Below, in pieces: positions 54,946-61,569 of a stretch of 64,000 bases of DNA. Location of the stretch: positions 62,001-126,000 of the forward strand of contig JARYMF010000002.1 of NCBI GenBank assembly GCA_029907255.1. Reading direction: 5' to 3'. Made by a program: the position numbers and the translations under genes. Every line of letters begins with the position of its first letter. Within the stretch, counting starts at the first letter, position 1. Below the pieces are notes generated by a model. It was given only the letters and a program-made list of their open reading frames with translations. It did no database searches and was not told where the DNA came from. The stretch is from Armatimonadota bacterium (GTDB lineage Bacteria > Armatimonadota > UBA5829 > DTJY01).

Positions 54946-54960
54946 TGCTTCACCCAATGA

Positions 54961-55007
54961 ATAAGGTATTTCGGTACCCTTATACCCATTTTTTATCACT
55001 CTGTCAA
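54961..55007 (-). promoter_or_regulatory. rrf2-hcp promoter with overlapping palindromic operator
   Basis: On the minus strand TTGACA (55002-55007), 17 bases, TATAAG (54979-54984). An inverted repeat ATAAGG-N11-CCTTAT (54961-54983) covers the -10 and start site. It is well placed for binding by the dimeric Rrf2 product; binding is inferred. Confidence 0.65.
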
Positions 55008-55021
55008 CATGTCAGATAAAC

Positions 55022-55053
55022 TTTTTGTGATTTATTTTTGTGATTTATTTTTG
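55022..55053. repeat. 13-bp tandem repeat with TTGTGA half-sites
   Basis: Two full copies of TTTTTGTGATTTA (55022-55034 and 55035-55047) and a partial third run between the DUF4838 stop and the rrf2 promoter. It is an A/T-rich block just upstream of the -35 and could act as an UP element. TTGTGA is also a CRP/HcpR-type half-site but both copies point the same way. Confidence 0.6.
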
Positions 55054-55058
55054 CAAGG

Positions 55059-57674
55059 CTACTCTTCGGGTGGTGTGTCCCTTTGCGTGTTGGAAACGCC
55101 CTCGGTTGTTAAACCAAGCGAACTAACTGGTAGGCGGATTATTGAGATGTCGTCAACCCAAGCTCGCGCTTTCGAGTGCTGGCGCATTACATTGATGAGC
55201 ACTTCGATTGAATCTGTGCCTGCAGGAGTGGTATAAGTCATGCGAAACTCCTGCCATTGGGTGGTTGGGGTTATCGGCTCTCTTATCCAATTTATGATTT
55301 TGTCGCCACTTTTTGCATTTACCCTGAGACCATAAAGGGCGGGTACATTGTTTGGGCCAGGATGTTCCAATGAGCGTAGCCAGACAGAAATTAGAAATTT
55401 CTCGCCTGGACCTGCTTGAACCCTTTTAACGATACTTGATGATTTGCAGTTCCAAATAATCGCACACCGCTCGCCGGAGTGGGGTTTCTCACGTGTGATG
55501 GCTACTGACCCTTGCTTTGGTTCATCGTGCCGTAGCTCAGGCTTTACTCCGCCCTCAAAGCCGCCATCGTTGGCGAGATTGGTTAAGTTTTGATTCGATG
55601 CCATTGCAAGAACTGCCTGTGCGGACTGGGCAATAATTGGGTCGGGGTCTTTAGCAAGTCGTTGCCACTCCGGGTCTTTTGGATTGGCTTTAAACGCCAT
55701 CTCGAAGCCTTTGTCTATTGCCTGGTGGACCTCCTGCGGTATTTCACCAACTTTAATAAAGTCATACGGCTCGCGGTAAATCATGTGCCATTGTTTGATT
55801 GGTTCTTTTTCCATGACTTTCTCTTTATACTCGGCTTTTGCTCGAGCAAGGCGTAAAACCTCGCGAGCTTGACTGGCTGCTTCTGATGCACTGCGGCATT
55901 TTGGCAGCGACTTTGTGAGCCAATATTCATGGTCGCATATGCGCACGAATTCAAATATTGCTTTTACGATGTGGATACGTTCCTTTACCTTCGCATCTCG
56001 TGCTTTTGCTTCGGCTTTTTGAAGAGCCTCCCATGCTAAGTCCGCGCCTCTCGCTGTCAGAACCTGGAATTGTTCATAATCATGGTCGAGATCAAGGTCA
56101 CTTCTGTCGGGCCCATAGGGGTGCGGTGGTGAGGTATTCTTTAGCCATGTTTCGTAATCTTTTTCGAGCAATTCATAAAATCTTTGCATTTCCTTTGCGG
56201 ATTCACCGAACATGTCGGAGTAATATTGCTCAAGGATTTTATCTTCGTCGAGACGAGGATCCCATTGAAGTTCAGCAGTTACAATGGCGGCGTGGGCATC
56301 TAGCGGGTAGGTTGGATTAAATTCTTTATAGTAGCCGCGCTGTACTCCACTGCCAACCATGTACCGGATTCGCCGTGCTTCTTGGTGGGGGTTAATCTTT
56401 GGAATGATGAACCATCGGTCATCATGGTAGCCGTAGTGGCCCATGTTCTTAGCTCCAGCGGCAATCCACGAATCCCAGCCGCGATAAAGTCCTTGCCCCA
56501 TAGCGCAGAAATAAGGCACGAGATTTGGGTGGAGCTTTACGGTCTTTGGTGGGAATCGGACACCCCCATATGCAAGAAAGCCAATCAATCTATCTGGGTG
56601 TTTTGCCGTTACTTTCTCTGCTACGGCATTCATGAATTTGACATACCTATCGGTCAGCTGGGTTGTGTTTATGTCGGATTCGGGCGCATCCATCGCTCTG
56701 CAATTCGCGCACTCGCAATGACCTGCCCCATCATTTACGGAGAGTGCGTGGCAGATTCGATAGGGGTCTCTGTCAAATGCGGCAGTGATTTTCTGTGCGC
56801 AAATATCTACTACTTCAGGATTGCTGACACAAGGTTGCCAATGTATCTGCTTGGTTGGGACAAAGCGTTTGCCATTTATTTCGGGGAAGTACTCAGGATG
56901 CGTTTTTCCATATTCTTCAGGCGAAACGAGGCTGAAGAAGTTGTGCATCATCGAGAGTGTCGTTCCACACCGATACCAAAAGAACATCCAGGGTGGATTG
57001 CCTTCCTTCTGCGTTAATTCCCAGCCCTTAGGATTAAAGCCTACGTGGCGGCTAATGAGATACGGCCAGTCAATCCAGGTGAGCTTTGGCACAGTTAGCG
57101 TTGGTCGCTTTTCGAAGACGTCGCCAATCCCTCCAGGCTCTGATGGCCAATAACGCCGAACCCCTAGATACTCGCGGATAAAAGAATAAGTTGCGTAATT
57201 ATTGCCTATATCTTTATTGCCCCGAATTACTAGTGTGTTTTGGTTAACCGTCTTCACCATGAAGCCGTGTAGGTTCGGGAGTGTGAGGTCTCCATATTTA
57301 ATCGGCGGCAGCTGGGGCATGGCTTCCCTGCCAACGTCTGTGTTTCCAATATAAATTGCCGGGCCATGCGCGAAAGGTTCTGACTTGATATCAAAATCAG
57401 CACCTGTGACCAATTTTAAGTAAAGCTTCAGTAATTCAGCGCATTTTGTTTCATAATTAGTCGGCTTCGCAGGGATTACAATTGTACACGCAGGTTTTCC
57501 ATCCTTGGCGATAGTAAAATAGTCAGGTTCACCAACCTCTCTGGGTGGCGGCCAGTTGAAATCCACCTTCTCGACGGGTAAAATCTTTGGGTGCCACTCA
57601 TCAGCCATTACTAATGAGGTGATTGGGCAACTTGCGATTAAAAATATCAAAACAAAGAATGCTAAAATTCTCAT
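55059..57674 (-). CDS. Secreted DUF4838 protein with C-terminal CBM-like domain
   Basis: The product has 871 residues. A signal peptide covers about 1-24. The alpha-glucuronidase-like N-terminal part runs to about 200 (ATYSFIREYLGVRRYWPSEP). The DUF4838 region has SNPE at 284-287 and a C-x-C-x2-C cluster at C320, C322, C325 (GHCECANC), with the same spacing as in the protein at 1494-3425. A helical part (about 560-690) precedes a CBM4/9-like sandwich (about 695-850: NDGGFEGGVKP, ARAWVDDISIIRL). Reaction unknown. It stands alone, divergent from the DUF1361 gene. AGGAGG lies 14 bases from the ATG; AAGGG six bases away may serve instead. Confidence 0.85.
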   Translation of the reverse strand: MRILAFFVLIFLIASCPITSLVMADEWHPKILPVEKVDFNWPPPREVGEPDYFTIAKDGKPACTIVIPAKPTNYETKCAELLKLYLKLVTGADFDIKSEPFAHGPAIYIGNTDVGREAMPQLPPIKYGDLTLPNLHGFMVKTVNQNTLVIRGNKDIGNNYATYSFIREYLGVRRYWPSEPGGIGDVFEKRPTLTVPKLTWIDWPYLISRHVGFNPKGWELTQKEGNPPWMFFWYRCGTTLSMMHNFFSLVSPEEYGKTHPEYFPEINGKRFVPTKQIHWQPCVSNPEVVDICAQKITAAFDRDPYRICHALSVNDGAGHCECANCRAMDAPESDINTTQLTDRYVKFMNAVAEKVTAKHPDRLIGFLAYGGVRFPPKTVKLHPNLVPYFCAMGQGLYRGWDSWIAAGAKNMGHYGYHDDRWFIIPKINPHQEARRIRYMVGSGVQRGYYKEFNPTYPLDAHAAIVTAELQWDPRLDEDKILEQYYSDMFGESAKEMQRFYELLEKDYETWLKNTSPPHPYGPDRSDLDLDHDYEQFQVLTARGADLAWEALQKAEAKARDAKVKERIHIVKAIFEFVRICDHEYWLTKSLPKCRSASEAASQAREVLRLARAKAEYKEKVMEKEPIKQWHMIYREPYDFIKVGEIPQEVHQAIDKGFEMAFKANPKDPEWQRLAKDPDPIIAQSAQAVLAMASNQNLTNLANDGGFEGGVKPELRHDEPKQGSVAITREKPHSGERCAIIWNCKSSSIVKRVQAGPGEKFLISVWLRSLEHPGPNNVPALYGLRVNAKSGDKIINWIREPITPTTQWQEFRMTYTTPAGTDSIEVLINVMRQHSKARAWVDDISIIRLPVSSLGLTTEGVSNTQRDTPPEE

Positions 57675-57715
57675 AAGAACCCTTATGCCTCCTACCGATA
57701 TATTTTCTAAAGGTA

Positions 57716-57743
57716 TTTACAAGTCCTACATACTTTTACAAGT
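57716..57743. repeat. Direct repeat in the divergent DUF4838/DUF1361 spacer
   Basis: TTTACAAGT occurs at 57716-57724 and again at 57735-57743, 19 bases apart, about two helical turns. It lies 42-69 bases before the DUF4838 start and could be a regulator site; there is no further support. Confidence 0.35.
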
Positions 57744-57796
57744 TTGCTTATTTTTGTGGAACTTTCGATTGGTGGAAAGGAGTATTTTGGATTTAG

Positions 57797-58441
57797 ATGA
57801 CTGAAATAATATGCATTTTTCATTGGGTAACTTGGAATACCTTTCTTGCAATCATACCTGTTGCGGCGGGCTACAGCATCCGTTACCTTACTGATAAGCG
57901 ACGGATGCGTGGAATAAACCTGGCTACTGTGTTCCTGTTTTTTCTTGGCGTTATCTGGCTTGCTTTTCTGCCGAATACATGCTATCTCCTCACCGAATGG
58001 AGGCATTTCCTAAATAGAGTTGGCCACTCAGGTCTCTACGCAAAATGGACTGTCGACCACGGTGCGGCATTGGACCTAATGATTTACACGTTGTTTTACC
58101 TTTGCTATAGTGGCATAGGGGTGCTAACGTTCACGCTTGCTGTGCGACCAATTGCCAGAATGCTTAAAGCGAGAGGGGCAACGCTGTGGGTTTGGGGAAT
58201 TCCATTTTTCTTGTTGATGTCAGTCGGCGTTTATCTCGGCTTGGTGCTGAGGTTTAACAGCTGGGATTTATTTACTAGGCCTGCGACAGTATGGGAATCG
58301 GTAGTCAATCTGTGGTCACGGCCTGCGCCAAGCTTCTTTATTATTTCTTTTGCCGCGTTCCTTTGGTTGCTTTTCATTGTTATGGATATTTGGGTAGATG
58401 GTTTAATTGCCCGCTGGAAGTCAAGCCTCAAAGAACAATAG
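57797..58441 (+). CDS. DUF1361 membrane protein
   Basis: The product has 214 residues with six spans. Family motifs: WNTFLAIIPV near the N-terminus, LAFLPNTCYLLTEWRHF after the third span and GVYLGLVLRFNSWDL before the fifth. DUF1361 has no established role. AAGGAG lies 14 bases before the ATG, further than usual. It is separated from the ThuA gene by 220 bases, so it is probably its own unit. Confidence 0.9.
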   Translation: MTEIICIFHWVTWNTFLAIIPVAAGYSIRYLTDKRRMRGINLATVFLFFLGVIWLAFLPNTCYLLTEWRHFLNRVGHSGLYAKWTVDHGAALDLMIYTLFYLCYSGIGVLTFTLAVRPIARMLKARGATLWVWGIPFFLLMSVGVYLGLVLRFNSWDLFTRPATVWESVVNLWSRPAPSFFIISFAAFLWLLFIVMDIWVDGLIARWKSSLKEQ

Positions 58442-58607
58442 AAACAGTTGTTAGGTTTATGCTTTAAGCCAGATATTTACTGCCAGCTAATGCCTACCTA
58501 GGTTTTAGCGATTACTATTTTGCTCGGATTGGTTATCCCTACCCGAACTTTCCCTATATTCGTATGAAGAATGAGGTACTTGCACGCTATGTCATCGTTT
58601 GTTACAC

Positions 58608-58635
58608 TTGAGAGCGTATATTTTCTAAGTATGCT
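58608..58635 (+). promoter_or_regulatory. Possible promoter for the ThuA-like gene
   Basis: TTGAGA (58608-58613), 16 bases, TATGCT (58630-58635), 26 bases before the start codon. Moderate match only. Confidence 0.35.
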
Positions 58636-58661
58636 TGTGCTGATTGGAATGGAGGATAATA

Positions 58662-59306
58662 ATGAAGAAAGCATTGATGGTGTGGGGCGGATGGGATGGC
58701 CATGAGCCCAAACAGTGTGTTGACATTGTCGCCCCCGTTCTCGAGGCTAACGGTTTTTCTGTCGAGATTTCGAATACCATGGACTCGTATCTCGACGAGG
58801 AAAAAATGAGGTCGCTCAGCTTAGTAGTGCCATGTTGGACAATGGGACAGATTACGCCTGAACAGGAGAAAGGGCTTCTCAATGCGATAAAGAGCGGCGT
58901 TGGAATCGCTGGTTGGCATGGAGGTATGGGAGATTCCTTTAGGAGCAACACGGCATATCAATTTATGGTCGGCGGCCAGTGGGTAGAGCATCCAGGTGGT
59001 ATAGTGGACTATGTGGTCAATATTACCAAGCCTGAAGATCCAATCGTTAAGGGGCTCGACGATTTCAAAATGAAGTCCGAGCAATACTACATGCATGTAG
59101 ACCCTTCAAATGAGGTTTTAGCAACGACCACATTCGGCGGCGAACATTATCCATGGATTGCGGGATGTGTTATGCCTGTAGTTTGGAAGCGGAAGTACGG
59201 CGAAGGCAGGGTATTCTACATGTCGCTAGGCCACGTGGCGAAGGATTTTGAGGTGCCTGAAGTACTCGAGATCATCAAGCGTGGAGCAATTTGGGCGGCG
59301 AGATAG
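58662..59306 (+). CDS. ThuA-like protein
   Basis: The product has 214 residues. I chose ATG 58662 (GGAGG six bases upstream); ATG 58644 lacks a site. ThuA motifs: [32 protein letters not shown] and [17 protein letters not shown]. The fold is class-I glutamine-amidotransferase-like; ThuA is linked to trehalose use in rhizobia, but most members are uncharacterised. It begins a run with a Gfo/Idh oxidoreductase and a sugar kinase-like gene, fitting a role in sugar catabolism. Confidence 0.9.
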   Translation: MKKALMVWGGWDGHEPKQCVDIVAPVLEANGFSVEISNTMDSYLDEEKMRSLSLVVPCWTMGQITPEQEKGLLNAIKSGVGIAGWHGGMGDSFRSNTAYQFMVGGQWVEHPGGIVDYVVNITKPEDPIVKGLDDFKMKSEQYYMHVDPSNEVLATTTFGGEHYPWIAGCVMPVVWKRKYGEGRVFYMSLGHVAKDFEVPEVLEIIKRGAIWAAR

Positions 59307-59435
59307 CAAATAGCCGCAACAAGTTATTATATGCTGAGCCGATATAATTCGAGGCTAGGAGTATTGCAGAATTAGGTTATAAAACAACCACTTTGCATGA
59401 AAATACACTAGTGTTTGTAATTTGTGGGGGCGTCT

Positions 59436-60536
59436 ATGAAAACTGCAAAAATTGGCATTGTTGGATGCGGAAACATTTCAGGTATTTATTTCCAAAACGC
59501 AAAGATGCTGGAGGCAATCGAGGTTTCTGCGTGCGCTGATATCATCCCTGAGAGGGCGAAGGCGAAGGCGGAAGAATTTGGATGCAGGGCGGTGAGCGTT
59601 GAAGAGCTACTCGCCGACCCGGAAATTGAAATTGTGCTCAATCTTACGATTCCAGACGCCCATGCTTCGGTTGCAATGGCGGCGCTTGAGGCAGGAAAGT
59701 CGGTCTACAACGAGAAGCCGCTAGCTATTACTCGTGAAGATGGCCGCAAAATGCTTGAGTTGGCAAAATCGAAAGGTTTGCTTGTTGGATGTGCGCCTGA
59801 TACGTTCATGGGTGGTGGGATACAAACTTGTCGGAAGCTTATTGATGATGGGTGGATTGGCGAGCCTGTTGCCGCGACTGCTTTTATGATGTGCCATGGT
59901 CATGAGGGTTGGCACCCAGACCCTGAGTTCTACTACAAACCTGGTGGAGGCCCAATGTTCGATATGGGGCCCTACTACCTCACGGCTCTAGTTAATCTTA
60001 TAGGCCCAGTACGCCGTGTGACTGGGTCGGCAAGGATAACGTTCCCCGAGCGAATCATTGGAAGTGAGCCGAAGCGTGGCACGGTTATTAAGGTTGATGT
60101 TCCAACCCATGTTGCGGGAGTTATGGATTTTGCAAATGGTGCAGTTGGAACGATAATCACCAGCTTTGACGTGTGGGCGGCGAACTTGCCTAGAATCGAA
60201 ATCTATGGCACAGAGGGTTCTCTCAGCGTTCCCGACCCAAATACGTTTGGCGGACCGGTTAGAATAAGGCGTGCTGGTGAAAAAGAATGGGCGGAAGTTC
60301 CCCTTTCTCACGGTTATGCTGAGAATTCCAGGGGGCTTGGTGTTGCGGACATGGCTTATGCACTGCGCTCGGGAAGGGCACACCGTGCAAGCGGTGAACT
60401 TGCCTATCATGTGCTAGACATCATGCATGCTTTCCATGATGCTTCGGAGAAAGGCATGCATGTCATACTTGAAAGCACCTGTGAGCGACCATCAGCTCTT
60501 CCGCTCGGGCTTCCCAAAGGAAAGTTGGACGAATAG
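59436..60536 (+). CDS. Gfo/Idh/MocA-family oxidoreductase
   Basis: The product has 366 residues from ATG 59436 (GGGGG five bases upstream); GTG 59424 is a less likely start. Rossmann motif [18 protein letters not shown] at 93-95 ([10 protein letters not shown]). The C-terminal domain has [19 protein letters not shown], the usual active-site region with Asp and Tyr. It likely acts on a sugar or polyol with NAD(P) in the cytoplasm. The pairing with ThuA upstream is a recurring arrangement in several phyla. It differs clearly from the copy at 14942-16012. Confidence 0.94.
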   Translation: MKTAKIGIVGCGNISGIYFQNAKMLEAIEVSACADIIPERAKAKAEEFGCRAVSVEELLADPEIEIVLNLTIPDAHASVAMAALEAGKSVYNEKPLAITREDGRKMLELAKSKGLLVGCAPDTFMGGGIQTCRKLIDDGWIGEPVAATAFMMCHGHEGWHPDPEFYYKPGGGPMFDMGPYYLTALVNLIGPVRRVTGSARITFPERIIGSEPKRGTVIKVDVPTHVAGVMDFANGAVGTIITSFDVWAANLPRIEIYGTEGSLSVPDPNTFGGPVRIRRAGEKEWAEVPLSHGYAENSRGLGVADMAYALRSGRAHRASGELAYHVLDIMHAFHDASEKGMHVILESTCERPSALPLGLPKGKLDE

Positions 60537-60548
60537 GAGTATTTTGCG

Positions 60549-60562
60549 GGTTGGCGCCAACC
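60549..60562. promoter_or_regulatory. 14-bp perfect palindrome, possible operator
   Basis: GGTTGGCGCCAACC lies between the Gfo/Idh stop and the next start codon. Such a spacer palindrome could be a repressor site or a base-paired RNA element hiding the start, since no clear ribosome site precedes the next gene. Confidence 0.4.
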
Positions 60563-60593
60563 ATTTAACTTTACCATTCTTTGGTTAACTATT

Positions 60594-61568
60594 ATGGCAA
60601 CGCGGTTTGCATTGGGAGTAGATGGCGGCGGAACAAAGAGCGACGCCGTTCTAATAGATGAATTCGGAAATGTCGTTGGTTGGGGTCGAGGTGGGACTGG
60701 TCAGAGCCATTGGGCAGGTAGAGAAGGGGCACTTGAATCCTATTCTACTGCAGTCCGCGGTGCCCTCGGAGACAACCATCCTGAGGATTTGTGGGTTGCC
60801 GGATTATATTGGCCATATCTAGAGCGAATTGGGATTACCATACCTCCCTCCAGGTATGTTAATGCAGGCGAAGTTGAGCGTGGTTTAGCGGCTGGGCTGG
60901 AAACCCATGGTATAGTGGTCCTCTCAGGGACGGGTTCTTTCGTCGCTGGTCTAACAGAGGATGGCAGGTGTCTTACACTTGATGGGTTGGGACCTGTGCT
61001 TGGAGACTATGGGAGCGGTTATCAGATTGGGCTGGCGGGAATGCGTGCCGCTATGGCTTCTTCATGGGGACCAAGCCGCAAAACAATTCTAGAGACATTG
61101 ATTCCGCAGTCGCTTGGGGTTGAAAATACCGAAGGCATTTTCCGCCTTGTCTATTTCGGCGAATTTGGCAGATCGCAAACGGCATCGGTGGCGAAGGTAG
61201 TTGCTTGTGCTGCTGAAGAGGGCGATGATGTTTCTCGCAAAATAATCCTTCGTGCAGCAGACGATATATCTGAAGTGGCTGCGGATGTAATTAGGCAGCT
61301 TGGGCTCGAGAATAGCAACTACGCCCTTGTTGCTTCTGGTGGGGTGGCGCAGGGTTGTTCCATGTATTGGGAGCGGGTTGTCGAGCGCGTGCTAGAAATC
61401 GCTCCAAACCTTCGGCCAATTCGGCCCATCCTTAAGCCATGTGTTGGCGCTGCTTTATTGGCTTTAAAGGCAATGGGTGTTCAGTGGACGCCTGAGCTAG
61501 TGGACCGCATAAAGGAAACTCAGCAGGCATTCGCTCAAAATTATGATACACCGCTTAAAGGGTCATAA
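60594..61568 (+). CDS. N-acetylglucosamine kinase-like protein (BadF/BadG/BcrA ATPase fold)
   Basis: The product has 324 residues. ASKHA motifs: LGVDGGGTKSDAVLIDE at the start, GIVVLSGTGSFVAGL and DGLGPVLGDYGSGYQIG in the middle, and ALVASGGVAQGCSMYWER near the end. This is the pattern of eukaryotic-type GlcNAc kinase and bacterial relatives. It would phosphorylate an N-acetyl amino sugar in the cytoplasm. No convincing ribosome site lies before the ATG. It sits between a dehydrogenase gene and a secreted glycosidase gene. Confidence 0.85.
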   Translation: MATRFALGVDGGGTKSDAVLIDEFGNVVGWGRGGTGQSHWAGREGALESYSTAVRGALGDNHPEDLWVAGLYWPYLERIGITIPPSRYVNAGEVERGLAAGLETHGIVVLSGTGSFVAGLTEDGRCLTLDGLGPVLGDYGSGYQIGLAGMRAAMASSWGPSRKTILETLIPQSLGVENTEGIFRLVYFGEFGRSQTASVAKVVACAAEEGDDVSRKIILRAADDISEVAADVIRQLGLENSNYALVASGGVAQGCSMYWERVVERVLEIAPNLRPIRPILKPCVGAALLALKAMGVQWTPELVDRIKETQQAFAQNYDTPLKGS

Positions 61569-61569
61569 A

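Noticed and set aside
54946-54999. Longer rrf2 start at 54999
   Set aside because: That codon falls inside the promoter, about 15 bases upstream of the -10, so it would not be in the transcript.
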